Shown here piece by piece: positions 18,273-26,903 of a stretch of DNA of 64,000 nt. How positions within the stretch are numbered: position 1 is the first letter of the stretch; the number at the start of each line of letters is the position of its first letter. The translations under genes were made by a program, and so were the position numbers. Source of the DNA: Endozoicomonas sp. GU-1 (GTDB taxonomy: Bacteria > Pseudomonadota > Gammaproteobacteria > Pseudomonadales > Endozoicomonadaceae). Below the pieces are notes generated by a model. The model was not told the origin of the DNA. It worked only from the letters and a program-made list of their open reading frames with translations, and did no database searches. Location of the stretch: positions 6,014,001-6,078,000 of the forward strand of contig NZ_CP114771.1 of NCBI RefSeq assembly GCF_027366395.1, read 5' to 3'.

Positions 18273-19142
18273 TTATTCAACCCGGGCCTTTACATGAATT
18301 GGTCCAAAGGGTTCGCTTTGTACCAGCTCGATCAGGGATTCCTTGATCAGTTCCATTATGGCCATAAAGGTGACCACCACGCCCAGTCGGCCTTCGCTGA
18401 CCCGATAGAGTGCCACAAAGGGGGTGAAGCGTTCAGGGGAGAGCATGGCAAGCACCTCGCTCATCCGCTCTCGAACGGACAGTGCTTCTTCCGCTACATG
18501 GTGATGCTCAAACATATCAGCCCGACGCATGACTTCGCTCAGGGCAACCAGAATATCCTGAAGATCAACCTCCGGATGTATCTGAACCCGCTCAAACTCA
18601 GGAGGCTGAACTTTGGCTGGCCAGTTATCCCGGCCCATTCTGGGCAGGGCATCCAGGTCTTCGGCCGCTTTCTTAAAGCGCTCATACTCCTGCAGTCGCC
18701 TGACCAGCTCAGCACGGGGGTCGTCTTCTTCCTCTTCAGCCTCTGCAGTTCGTGGCAACAGCATTCGGGATTTGATTTCCGCCAGTGTTGCGGCCATCAC
18801 CAGATATTCTGCAGCCAGCTCAAACTGGGAACTTTCCATCAGCTTGACGTATTCCATGTACTGATGGGTGATCTGGGCCACCTGGATATCGAGGATATCC
18901 ATGTTGTTCCGTTTGATCAGGTAGAGCAGAAGATCCAACGGGCCTTCAAAGGCTTCCAGAAAGACTTCCAGGGCATCCGGTGGAATGTAGAGATCGTCAG
19001 GCAGCTTGGTGAATGGTTGACCCTTAACCAGTGCCAGCGATTTTTCAGCTCTTATATGAGGCGCTTCAGGTGCAACGGATTCTGCTTCCGATGGGGCTGA
19101 CGTCTGTGCTGGTTGTTCGGCCACGGCTTCCGTCGTGGTCAT
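18273..19142 (-). CDS. scpA: Segregation and condensation protein A (kleisin)
   Basis: 289 residues. The kleisin subunit bridges SMC heads and ScpB. The N-terminal ~45 residues are a low-complexity extension, followed by the typical kleisin start FEGPLDLLLYLIKRNNMDIL and the helix with YLVMAATLAEIKSRMLLP. The C-terminal winged helix includes RVSEGRLGVVVTFMAIMELIKE. Immediately upstream of scpB and 118 bp downstream of trpS on the same strand. Confidence 0.93.
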   Translation of the reverse strand: MTTTEAVAEQPAQTSAPSEAESVAPEAPHIRAEKSLALVKGQPFTKLPDDLYIPPDALEVFLEAFEGPLDLLLYLIKRNNMDILDIQVAQITHQYMEYVKLMESSQFELAAEYLVMAATLAEIKSRMLLPRTAEAEEEEDDPRAELVRRLQEYERFKKAAEDLDALPRMGRDNWPAKVQPPEFERVQIHPEVDLQDILVALSEVMRRADMFEHHHVAEEALSVRERMSEVLAMLSPERFTPFVALYRVSEGRLGVVVTFMAIMELIKESLIELVQSEPFGPIHVKARVE

Positions 19143-19260
19143 GGGCAGTTCACCTCTTGCTGGGCCGGTACCTCCTGGGAGGTTAGATGGTTTATTTACT
19201 GATCAGTTCCATCATGCCTGCCAGAGGTGGTGTCTGTCTAGAGAGGAGCTATACCAATTC

Positions 19261-20475
19261 TTAGCGATAGTGCAGTCCCATGGCATCCCGGACTTCCTTC
19301 AGGGTGTCCTGGGCTTCATCGCGGGCTTTCTCGCACCCTTCGGTAATAATGCTCTTGACCACATCCTGGTTATGTTCCAGTTCCAGGGCTTCAATCCGTA
19401 TCGGTTCCAGCTCGGCCTGGATCGCTTCTATGACCGGCTTTTTGCAGTCCAGGCAACCGATGCTGGCACTGGTACAGCCACTGTGTACCCAGTCCTGACG
19501 TTGCTGGTCAGAATAGAGCCGGTGAAATTGCCATACCGGGCATTTTATGGGATCACCCGGATCATTCCGGCGAATACGGGCCGGGTCCGTGGGCATTTTC
19601 CGGATCTTGGTGTCGACCTCGTCAGCACTCTCTCTGAGGCTGATGGTGTTGTTGCAGGACTTGGACATTTTCTGTCCATCCAGCCCCGGCGTTCTGGCTT
19701 GCGGTGTCAGCAATGCCTGTGGCTCTGGCAGAATAACCTTGCCGGTGCCTTCCAGATAACCGAAGAGGCGTTCCTGGTCACCCAGGGTAATATTGTTCTG
19801 TTCTTTCAGCAGGGCCCTGGCTGTTTCCAGGGCTTGTTCATCACCTTTTTCCAGATAGGTTTTGCGAAGCTTCCGATATATTTCACCCTGCTTTCTGCCC
19901 ATTTTCCGGATGGCCATTTCGGCATTTTGTTCAAAACCGGGTTCACGGCCATAGAGATGGTTAAAACGGCGGGCGATTTCCCGGGTAATCTCTACATGAG
20001 CTTCCTGATCCGCGCCCACAGGCACACTGCCTGCCCGATAGGCCAGAATGTCAGCGCTTTGCAGGAGGGGGTATCCCAGAAAACCATAGGTTGAAAGGTC
20101 TTTCTCTCTGAGTTTTTCCTGCTGGTCTTTGTACGTTGGAACCCGTTCCAGCCATGACAGCGGTGTCATCATGGAAAGCAGCAGGTGAAGTTCGGCATGC
20201 TCCGGTACCCGGGACTGAATAAAAATGGTGGAAGAGCCAGGGTTCACACCAACGGCCAGCCAGTCAGTGACCATATCCAGCATGTGTTGCTGAAGGTGCT
20301 GGGTATCTTCATAGTGAGTGGTCAATGCATGCCAGTCTGCCACAAAGAAAAAACAGTCGTATTCGTGTTGCAGTGCCAGCCAGTTTTTTAAAACACCGTG
20401 ATAATGGCCAAGATGCAATCGGCCAGTGGGTCGCATGCCAGATAAAACACGCGACTGAGGGTCTACAGCGCTCAA
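19261..20475 (-). CDS. trpS: Tryptophanyl-tRNA synthetase
   Basis: 404 residues; charges tRNA-Trp with tryptophan. A class I synthetase with the HIGH-type motif HLGH (residues 21-24) and KMSKS (in LDGQKMSKSCNN). The start codon is TTG (20473-20475), supported by GGGAG seven bases upstream; the family N-terminus (SGMRPTGRLHLGH) begins a few residues later. It is longer than the ~334-residue E. coli enzyme, with an insert in the middle (about residues 200-250, KLRKTYLEKGDEQALE...) as in the TrpRS form found in many marine gammaproteobacteria and beta-proteobacteria. Upstream of scpA-scpB, a common order. Confidence 0.93.
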   Translation of the reverse strand: MSAVDPQSRVLSGMRPTGRLHLGHYHGVLKNWLALQHEYDCFFFVADWHALTTHYEDTQHLQQHMLDMVTDWLAVGVNPGSSTIFIQSRVPEHAELHLLLSMMTPLSWLERVPTYKDQQEKLREKDLSTYGFLGYPLLQSADILAYRAGSVPVGADQEAHVEITREIARRFNHLYGREPGFEQNAEMAIRKMGRKQGEIYRKLRKTYLEKGDEQALETARALLKEQNNITLGDQERLFGYLEGTGKVILPEPQALLTPQARTPGLDGQKMSKSCNNTISLRESADEVDTKIRKMPTDPARIRRNDPGDPIKCPVWQFHRLYSDQQRQDWVHSGCTSASIGCLDCKKPVIEAIQAELEPIRIEALELEHNQDVVKSIITEGCEKARDEAQDTLKEVRDAMGLHYR

Positions 20476-20662
20476 AGGGCTCTCCCAAATTAGTCCTGAG
20501 AGGACAGGGTACGATAGTTTTAATCCAGGGGAAAGAGGGGCAAGACGGTATTGCCTGCCGCGAATTACCGGCTTTAGTGGCCAATAATGTGATGGATCTT
20601 TTTGTCAGTATCAAAAGACGGGATGCTCCCCTGAATGAGACATTGATAACACGTTGTTCCGC

Positions 20663-22063
20663 TTAGAGCCTGCGGTTTTGAAGAGGGTATCGTTCCGGAT
20701 ATTTGATGATGTCAGTGGCGATATCAAGAAATTCTGATTGAATACCCTCATCTTCAAGAATCTTGATGGCAATATGCTGTTCAGAAAAACCGGACTTTAA
20801 GAGGTAGTCATAGACCAGTCTGCCGTCACTGGTGATGTCTGCATGAACGTGCATGTTCTGGAATATTCCGGGGTATTCATCAGCCAGCAGTGTGGGTCTG
20901 GGGTAGTGGGTTGTGCAGATATTAATGCAGTTGCGGTTGTTGGAAATGATTTTCAGATAGCCATAGGTGCCAGCCTCACCTTCTATCGGATTAGTGCTGC
21001 TGAAAATTTCATCCATCAGTGTCAGGCTGAACTGGGACTCTGCCATGTTTTCAATATGGTCCATCAGTTCAATAGCTCTCACCGATTCTGCCTTGAAGGT
21101 TGACAGCCCTGCCGCCACCTCTGAGCTGATATCCATGTGAGTATGGATCAGGGAAAACGGGGTTATTTCAATATGGTGCGCTGGTACAATTCCAAAGGTT
21201 TGTGCCAGCAGGACGGCAATGGCAATGCCTTCCATATTGGTCGATTTTCCGGCGGCATTGGGGCCTGTAATGATGGTGTTCAACGGCAATTGCGCGCCTA
21301 TTTCGATACTGTTTGGCACGGCGACTGCTGGTGATAAATGTGGATTCCAGAAGCGGTCGAGTCTCAGGTAGGGTGATGCGTGTTCCGGAATGTATTTTGC
21401 AAAGGTAATTGGGTTGCTTTCTCTTTGCTGACCCTGGCTTACCAGTCGGGCAATGGTCAGCCAGGCATCCACTTCACCCACGGCCTTGAGGATGTATAAC
21501 AGAGAACTTTTGTGCTTCTGCATCAGTTCTAATGCCATGTGGTAGCACCCCATGTGAGAGGTGTAGTAGTGCCAGTTGGAACGGACAGGGCTTTCAGGGG
21601 GCTTTTTCAATAGCGCGAGCATTTCCCGGAACTCTTTCGAGTAATCCAGCCTGGCCAGCTCCGGGTAGGATAACAGCACTTCATGAAACGGTGCATGGTC
21701 CTCAAGGGTCATCCAGAGTTTTCTGGCTTCAAATAAGGCAAGGCCCGGGCGTCTGCTGCGTTCCATTACGTAGGTGTAATATTTCCTCTCTCTTTTGGCA
21801 CTTCGTTGTGTCAGATAAAGTGTCAGGCCATAAAGAGTCAAGCCGCTGACCAGATGCAATGGATGTGAAGAATTGTAATACAGGTAGGTAGGCATAAACC
21901 CGAGACTCAGCAAATTCAGGCTTTCAATAAAACGACGGGAGGCTTCTTTTTCATTGCTGGTTTTCGGGTTCATACCAAACTGAGTGGTAGCATCCAGGCT
22001 CTGGAAAAGTCCTTTATAGACAGTATCGGAGGGGGTCAAGCAGAGATATGATGCCATCCTCAT
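20663..22063 (-). CDS. MutS-like ATPase, C-terminal part (split gene)
   Basis: 466 residues as read. A MutS-type ABC ATPase domain: Walker A TGPNAAGKST (266-275), Walker B LTLMDEIF, signature-like SSEVAAGLSTFKAES and the downstream THYPRP switch, all intact. Upstream of the ATPase are two hydrophobic stretches (LNLLSLGFMPTYLYY and LHLVSGLTLYGLTLYL, residues 49-85), so this part may be membrane-associated, unlike true MutS. The first ~11 residues of this frame are probably artefactual: the natural protein runs on from the overlapping upstream frame. Removing one base in a five-G run (22031-22035) would join DP to SDTVYKGL and give a single ~650-residue protein. Mismatch-recognition domain I is absent, so a mismatch-repair role is unlikely. 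Confidence 0.75.
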   Translation of the reverse strand: MRMASYLCLTPSDTVYKGLFQSLDATTQFGMNPKTSNEKEASRRFIESLNLLSLGFMPTYLYYNSSHPLHLVSGLTLYGLTLYLTQRSAKRERKYYTYVMERSRRPGLALFEARKLWMTLEDHAPFHEVLLSYPELARLDYSKEFREMLALLKKPPESPVRSNWHYYTSHMGCYHMALELMQKHKSSLLYILKAVGEVDAWLTIARLVSQGQQRESNPITFAKYIPEHASPYLRLDRFWNPHLSPAVAVPNSIEIGAQLPLNTIITGPNAAGKSTNMEGIAIAVLLAQTFGIVPAHHIEITPFSLIHTHMDISSEVAAGLSTFKAESVRAIELMDHIENMAESQFSLTLMDEIFSSTNPIEGEAGTYGYLKIISNNRNCINICTTHYPRPTLLADEYPGIFQNMHVHADITSDGRLVYDYLLKSGFSEQHIAIKILEDEGIQSEFLDIATDIIKYPERYPLQNRRL

Positions 22064-22613
22064 TGGCGGAGAACCGTTGTAAATGATTCTCCAGCCTGGC
22101 CATGATTATTGGATTATCGATCAGGTATTGAATGGTGGATTGTCTTTTTTTCAGTACGTTGATATCGGTTGTCGGAGTAATCAGCATATTGGCTAACATG
22201 ATTTCTCCGGATACGGTAATCGGGGTTCCAAGGCTTTTCAGAATGCTGTGGTCGGGTGACTGCGTTGGTCCATTTAATAAATCCAGGTCTTTAACGGCGT
22301 AATGTGTCAGAATTTTGTTTGTGGAACTGGCCTGGTCGACGGTTTGCTGGGTGAGTGATTTTAATACGATTTTTCTTTTTTCTCCGGGTGAAAGAATAAT
22401 ATCAGGAAGTTCACCTTTAACTTCTTTTGATTCAATTTTTTCATTAGAGTCCGGGTAGGCTTGAGAAAAGTGTTGCTGTGATGTTTGATAGGTGTTTTTT
22501 ATACCAAGTTCAGCCTGAATATCTAAAGGGTGTATAAGAAATCCAAAGATTATTATGAATAATTTATTTTGGTATCTTTTGGTTTCCGGTTTTTTGACTG
22601 CAGATATTGGCAT
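22014..22613 (-). CDS. MutS-like ATPase, N-terminal part with signal peptide (split gene)
   Basis: 199 residues. MPISAVKKPETKRYQNK followed by a hydrophobic core FIIIFGFLIHPLDIQAE resembles a signal peptide or membrane anchor. Residues ~95-195 match the connector/lever region of small MutS-like proteins (DLDLLNG then SLGTPITVSGEIMLANML, TPTTDINVLKKRQSTIQYLI). The frame ends at TAA (22014-22016) just after DP, where the family would continue into the segment found in the overlapping second frame. The break is either a real inactivating frameshift, programmed slippage at the homopolymer, or a sequencing error. Confidence 0.65.
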   Translation of the reverse strand: MPISAVKKPETKRYQNKLFIIIFGFLIHPLDIQAELGIKNTYQTSQQHFSQAYPDSNEKIESKEVKGELPDIILSPGEKRKIVLKSLTQQTVDQASSTNKILTHYAVKDLDLLNGPTQSPDHSILKSLGTPITVSGEIMLANMLITPTTDINVLKKRQSTIQYLIDNPIIMARLENHLQRFSANEDGIISLLDPLRYCL

Positions 22614-22830
22614 GGTTTGATAAATGCTTTGTTGATTGATTTTGGCTATTCACTAATTAATTCTTGATTGATGGATGCAGTGTGGGATTCAGGCTTTTGA
22701 ATCAGACTACTTATCCTAGACGATTTTTCTGAATAGTAGAAACATAGTTTTTGCTGTTAATTCCACCTCATGGTAAATCATGGATGGTTGTGTGAACTAA
22801 CAGCCGATACTTGCTTTACCGCAAGAAAAA

Positions 22831-23457
22831 CTAATCAATCATAAAAGGCTCAGGATTACCTTTGCCGACCCTGAGAAGTTCCGGGACATCTTCCATCAGG
22901 CTGACCACCGTGGTCGGCTCCATGCCACAGAATCCGCCATCAATAATCAGGTCCAGCTGGGGTTCCAGCGTCATGCGGATATCGTAAGGATCCATCATGG
23001 GGAACTCGTCACCAGGCAAGTGGAGTGTTGAACTCATAATGGGGCAGCCCAGCTCGCTGAGCAGTGACTGTACAATGGCACCCTCAGGTACACGTATGCC
23101 GATGGTCTTCCTCTTCGGGTGCATCAACCGTCGAGGCACTTCCCTGGACCCTTTCAGAATAAAGGTATAGGGGCCCGGTGTGTGATTTTTCAACATTCGA
23201 TATTGCGTATTATTCACCTGGGCATAGGTCGCCAGTTCGGAGAGGTCTCTGCAGACCAGGGTAAAATTATGCTTTTCATCCAGCCTGCGAATTTTCCGGA
23301 TACGCTCAACCGCCTTTTTATCGCCAATGTGACAACCCAGGGCATAGGCAGAGTCGGTAGGGTAGGCGATCACACCACCATCGCGAATAATATCGACAGC
23401 CTGACGGATCAGGCGCAGTTGCGGGTTGTCGGGGTGAATCTGAAAGAACTGGCTCAT
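22831..23457 (-). CDS. yciO: YciO/YrdC/Sua5-family protein
   Basis: 208 residues from ATG 23457 (MSQFFQIHPDNPQ, the usual YciO N-terminus; an upstream in-frame ATG at 23472 is less likely). A YrdC-fold paralogue of the L-threonylcarbamoyladenylate synthase TsaC; its exact cellular role is less settled. The conserved GGVIAYPTDSAYALGC, the KIRRLDEKHNFTLVCRDLS stretch and TPGPYTFILKGS are present, as is the C-terminal DGG...TTVVSL motif that contacts nucleotide in the family. Lies between rnm and the MutS-like insertion on the same strand, as in the conserved rnm-yciO order. Confidence 0.9.
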   Translation of the reverse strand: MSQFFQIHPDNPQLRLIRQAVDIIRDGGVIAYPTDSAYALGCHIGDKKAVERIRKIRRLDEKHNFTLVCRDLSELATYAQVNNTQYRMLKNHTPGPYTFILKGSREVPRRLMHPKRKTIGIRVPEGAIVQSLLSELGCPIMSSTLHLPGDEFPMMDPYDIRMTLEPQLDLIIDGGFCGMEPTTVVSLMEDVPELLRVGKGNPEPFMID

Positions 23458-23851
23458 GGCAATCGTCAGCATCAGGGTTATTCACTCTACCTATGGCCCG
23501 GGGTGTGGGTGGTGACAAGCAAAAAAGTTTGTCGGCCATAATTCAGAGTGATGAAGGGGTAGAGCCTTCAGCAAAAAAGGGTCTTCAGCTTAAAAGAGCC
23601 TTTAGCTAAAAAAATAGCCTTCAGCCGAAAGAGTAATGCTTCAGCGAAAGAGCACGGTGGTGATTGCGCAAAAGCGGTGGCGCATCATAACACTGAGGTC
23701 AACAGGAAAGAAGAGCTGGCCAGCGGAAGTCGCCGGGATACAGAAAGCACTCCGGTGGGGCTCACATTTTGTTTGTGATCACTCACGGGTGTTACTGATG
23801 AATCAGACAACACGGCGATGATTACAACTTCTTCCCCGGCCACAGCAGGCG
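23458..23851. other. 394-bp gene-free interval between rnm and yciO
   Basis: No convincing gene. It holds the upstream region of yciO and, at 23560-23657, about five degenerate copies of a CTTCAGC-(A/G)AAA element. Possible reading frames on either strand lack Shine-Dalgarno sites and family resemblance. Confidence 0.6.
23560..23657. repeat. Degenerate ~19-bp repeat array with CTTCAGC core
   Basis: Five imperfect units: GCCTTCAGCAAAAAAG, GTCTTCAGCTTAAAAG, GCCTTTAGCTAAAAAA, GCCTTCAGCCGAAAGA, TGCTTCAGCGAAAGAG. Spacing 16-21 bp. Confidence 0.6.
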
Positions 23852-24742
23852 CTATGTCCAGATATCCCAAACCGGTTTCAGGTTGGCAGGGAGAGAGGGA
23901 GGCAGTCGACCAATATCAACCCATGGGTAGTCCGGGTTATGAAAATCGCTGCCCTGTGATGCCATCAGGTTAAACTCCCGGCAATAGCGTGCCATTTGCT
24001 CTACCTGACTGTGTGGGTGGTTAGAGCCCTGAACCTCCATGGCGTGCCCGCCTGCCAGGGTAAAGTCTTTGATCAGTGCCCGGAGTTTGGTGGCGGTCAT
24101 CCGGTATTTTCCGGGGTGGGCAAGAACGGCCGTTCCTCCCAATGCCCGGATCCAGGCGACGCCCTGGCTCATCTTTGGCCAGAAGGCTTTAAGGTTGCCA
24201 ATTTTGCTGTTATCGAGGTACTTGCGAAACGCAGCATCCATATCATGGCATCGTGCTTCACTGATCAGCCAGCGGGCAAAGTGTGGTCGCCCAATCTGCA
24301 CGTCGTCCGGTTTCAGCATAAAGCCATGATGGCTGTTTTGCTGTTGTTCAACTGCAACCTCAAGGACTTTGCGGAAAATCTGATCGGCATTCCATTCTGG
24401 CAAACGGCGGGCCAGCCGTTCGGCAATATGATGTGAGCGTTTTCTGCGTGACTCGCCCTGGGCTTTTATGACCAGCTCCAGGTCCTGGTGATCAAGGGAG
24501 AAATTCAAACCGACAATATGAATTTCAGCACCCGACCAGGTAGTGGAGAGCTCAATGCCGGTGATTAATCGAATATCCCCCTCAGGCTGGTGGTCTCTCA
24601 GGAAGTAGTGGGCAGCAACGGTGTCATGATCGGTAATGGCCAGGGTATGGACCTGTCGTTCCTGAGCCCGGAGGTAGAGTTCAACTGGGTCAAGAGTTCC
24701 ATCGGAAGCGGTGGTGTGGCTGTGTAAATCAATGGAAATCAA
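23852..24742 (-). CDS. rnm: PHP-domain RNase AM / 3',5'-nucleoside bisphosphate phosphatase
   Basis: 296 residues. PHP-family metal-dependent phosphoesterase known as YciV/Rnm (RNase AM), which matures 5' ends of rRNA and degrades short RNA or pAp. Motifs for a trinuclear metal site are complete: DLHSHTTASDG (5-15), ITDHD (about 36-40), the GIE segment, HPGKY near residue 210, and GSDFHNPD near the C-terminus. The start is TTG (24740-24742), supported by GAGG five bases upstream and by the family N-terminus (D-L-H-S-H). Transcribed toward yciO; divergent from yciB. Confidence 0.9.
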   Translation of the reverse strand: MISIDLHSHTTASDGTLDPVELYLRAQERQVHTLAITDHDTVAAHYFLRDHQPEGDIRLITGIELSTTWSGAEIHIVGLNFSLDHQDLELVIKAQGESRRKRSHHIAERLARRLPEWNADQIFRKVLEVAVEQQQNSHHGFMLKPDDVQIGRPHFARWLISEARCHDMDAAFRKYLDNSKIGNLKAFWPKMSQGVAWIRALGGTAVLAHPGKYRMTATKLRALIKDFTLAGGHAMEVQGSNHPHSQVEQMARYCREFNLMASQGSDFHNPDYPWVDIGRLPPSLPANLKPVWDIWT

Positions 24743-24879
24743 AATTGCCTCTTACCCTGAAATTCAATTAGTTTATTATGTAGTTTGACTGTTATTGCCA
24801 GCAGGCTCAAACTCCCTAACCGTTATTCAATAACGGGGTGATAAGTTGGTGCCTCCTATTCTACTCTGATTGGCCAAAT

Positions 24880-25455
24880 ATGAAGCAAATAATTGACTTT
24901 ATTCCTCTGATTCTTTTCTTTGTTGTCTATAAAATGGACCCGAGAACGGTCAGTCTGGGGGCAAATGACTTTGAACTGGGCGGACCGTTCAGCGCAACAC
25001 TGGTGTTGATGGTTACTTCCGTTCTGGTGTACGGCAGCCTGTATCTGAAAAACCGTGCGCTGGAAAAAAGCCATGTGGTTACTCTCGCGGCGGTTATGCT
25101 GTTTGGGGGCATGACACTGACGTTTCACGATGAAGCTTTTTTGAAGTGGAAAACCCCCATCGTCAACTGGATCTTTGCGGTTGCTTTTCTGGGCAGTCAG
25201 TTTATTGGTGAAAAGACCCTGCTGGAGCGGATGATGGGACACGCCCTGACACTGCCGGACAATATCTGGCTCAAGATGAACATCAGCTGGGTGATATTTT
25301 TCATTCTTCTGGGGGCGGCCAACCTGTTTGTGGCCTTTACCTTCCACGATATCTGGGTGGACTTTAAAGTGTTCGGCAGCCTTATTCTGACATTCCTGTT
25401 TGTGATTGGTCAGTTTCTGGTGATTTCAAAACATATTCAGACTGAGGAGAAATAA
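24880..25455 (+). CDS. yciB: Inner-membrane septation protein YciB (IspZ)
   Basis: 191 residues from ATG 24880 (MKQIIDFIPLILFFVVYK, the family N-terminus). Integral membrane protein with about five helices, linked in E. coli to envelope/peptidoglycan synthesis and cell division. The conserved FHDEAFLKWKTPIVNW and NLFVAFTFHDIWVDFKVFG segments are present. The stop codon is immediately followed by the yciI start, so the two are translationally coupled. Confidence 0.9.
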   Translation: MKQIIDFIPLILFFVVYKMDPRTVSLGANDFELGGPFSATLVLMVTSVLVYGSLYLKNRALEKSHVVTLAAVMLFGGMTLTFHDEAFLKWKTPIVNWIFAVAFLGSQFIGEKTLLERMMGHALTLPDNIWLKMNISWVIFFILLGAANLFVAFTFHDIWVDFKVFGSLILTFLFVIGQFLVISKHIQTEEK

Positions 25456-25755
25456 ATGCTCTACGCTATTTTCAGTGAAGATGTCGATAATAGCCTGCCC
25501 TTGCGCATGAAGGCGCGCCCCGCACACCTTGAGCGGCTTCAGCAATTAAAGGATAAAGGGCAGCTGGTGCTGGCCGGCCCTTGTCCTGCCATAGACAGCA
25601 ATGATCCGGGAGAGGCTGGTTTTACCGGGAGTCTGGTGGTTGCCGAATTTGCCAGCTTAACCGAAGCCCGGGCCTGGGCAGATGCAGATCCCTATATTGA
25701 GGCTGGCGTTTATCGACAGGTTATCGTTAAGCCATTTAAAAAAGTTCTGCCGTGA
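25456..25755 (+). CDS. yciI: YciI family protein
   Basis: 99 residues; a small ferredoxin-like-fold YciI-family protein of uncertain biochemical role. Contains the conserved [19 protein letters not shown] segment with its His, the FTGSLVV strand and the DPYIEAGVY motif with Asp. The ATG directly follows the yciB TAA and has GAGGAG within the end of yciB as ribosome binding site. The pairing yciB-yciI is conserved. Confidence 0.92.
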   Translation: MLYAIFSEDVDNSLPLRMKARPAHLERLQQLKDKGQLVLAGPCPAIDSNDPGEAGFTGSLVVAEFASLTEARAWADADPYIEAGVYRQVIVKPFKKVLP

Positions 25756-25761
25756 TTTGAG

Positions 25762-26445
25762 ATGCTGATACCTGTGAAAATGCAAAAACATTGGCTGGCT
25801 GTTCTGTTCGGGTTGTTATGGATCGGGCAGGTCTGTGCAGAGACACGATATATCACTGATATTACCTATGTGCCTATGCGCAGCGGACCCGGTAATGAAT
25901 ACCGGATTCTGCACCGTGGACTGAAGACCGGTACTTCGCTGTTACTGCTGGAAGAAAATGCTGGCAAGGGCTTCAGTAAAGTGAAATACGGTGATCAGGA
26001 AGGTTATGTACCGACACAATATCTGATGACCAACCCACCGGCTTTTCGCCAGTTACCCTCGGCCCTGGATCGGGCCAGTAAAATGGCGGCGGACAATAAA
26101 GCGCTGGAAAAACGCCTGATTGAACGGGATGGTCAGCTGCAAGAGGTAACCTCCGAACTCAGCAAGGCGGATAATAAACTGGATCGCCAGCAGATAGAGC
26201 TGAAACGACTTCAGGATATTTCTGCTGAGCCCCTGGCGATAGACCGTCGTAACCAGCAGCTGGTTGAGGAAAACGAACGGCTGAAGAACCAGTTGCAGGT
26301 GCTGCAGGCGGAAAACCGTCAGCTGCTCAGAGACACCAGCCTGCGCTGGTATCTCTTTGGTGGTGGTACAATACTGCTGGGTATTCTGCTTGGTTTGTTC
26401 CTGCCGATGTTGAAAATCCGCAAGAAAGAGAGCGCCTGGGTTTAG
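25762..26445 (+). CDS. SH3-domain, coiled-coil, membrane-anchored protein (YgiM type)
   Basis: 227 residues. A signal peptide (WLAVLFGLLWIGQVCAE) leads to a bacterial SH3 domain at ~28-90 (VPMRSGPGNEYRIL, EGYVPTQYL). A coiled coil follows at ~100-185, then a C-terminal transmembrane helix (WYLFGGGTILLGILLGLFLP) and a short basic tail. This is the YgiM/TIGR04211 SH3-and-anchor layout, with the SH3 domain facing the periplasm, probably toward cell wall. Begins 6 nt after yciI; a second in-frame ATG at 25780 is an alternative start. Confidence 0.85.
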   Translation: MLIPVKMQKHWLAVLFGLLWIGQVCAETRYITDITYVPMRSGPGNEYRILHRGLKTGTSLLLLEENAGKGFSKVKYGDQEGYVPTQYLMTNPPAFRQLPSALDRASKMAADNKALEKRLIERDGQLQEVTSELSKADNKLDRQQIELKRLQDISAEPLAIDRRNQQLVEENERLKNQLQVLQAENRQLLRDTSLRWYLFGGGTILLGILLGLFLPMLKIRKKESAWV

Positions 26446-26495
26446 GGTTCATCTTAGAGTTTCCAGAGGTGAGGTTAGAATGAATCTGACCTCCC

Positions 26496-26774
26496 TCAGC
26501 GGTCGTTGTGGCCAAGGTCTCTTTCAGGGGCAATTACGTCCCTGACTTTCTGTTTGATTTCCTTGGGTTGGGGAAAACCGCCATTCTTTTTCCGTTCCCA
26601 GATCTCTTCGCCATTGAGCCTGATGATGAAGATGCCCCCTGTTCCCGGCTTTAACCGAACTTCCCCTATATCAGTACTGAAGGTACTTAGCAGCTCCTGT
26701 GCCAGCCAGGCAGAACGCAACAGCCATTGGCATTGACTGCAGTACTCTATCTCAATAACGGGCTTTTCTGTCAT
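26496..26774 (-). CDS. SelT/SelW/SelH (Rdx) family thioredoxin-like protein
   Basis: 92 residues with an N-terminal redox motif in IEYCSQCQWLLRSAW (CxxC, both cysteines; no selenocysteine) and the family C-terminus GGIFIIRLNGEEIWERK then GGFPQPKEIKQKVRD. A thioredoxin-fold redox protein; the partner is unknown. GAGGGAG precedes the ATG. Convergent with the SH3 gene 50 bp away. Confidence 0.88.
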   Translation of the reverse strand: MTEKPVIEIEYCSQCQWLLRSAWLAQELLSTFSTDIGEVRLKPGTGGIFIIRLNGEEIWERKKNGGFPQPKEIKQKVRDVIAPERDLGHNDR

Positions 26775-26852
26775 GGCTCCCTCGCTTAAAATTCGCCGCT
26801 GATTTTTTCAACGCCTGATAAGTTGCGGCCTCATCTTCATGGAGAGTGCCCT

Positions 26853-26894
26853 TTTTATCAAGGTTCTTTTATTAAGGTTCTTTTATCAAGAAAG
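26853..26894 (+). repeat. Three 14-bp direct repeats ending at a ribosome binding site
   Basis: TTTTATCAAGGTTC, TTTTATTAAGGTTC, TTTTATCAAGAAAG in direct succession; the last unit runs into the AAAGG that serves the ATG at 26904. Confidence 0.65.
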
Positions 26895-26903
26895 GTACAG
26901 TGC

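Noticed and set aside
18234-19100. 288-codon plus-strand frame over scpA
   Set aside because: Complementary to the well-conserved scpA frame; no recognisable motif.
20663-22613. Genuine mismatch-repair mutS
   Set aside because: Lacks the mismatch-binding N-terminal domain and carries a signal peptide-like start; no mutL or repair context.
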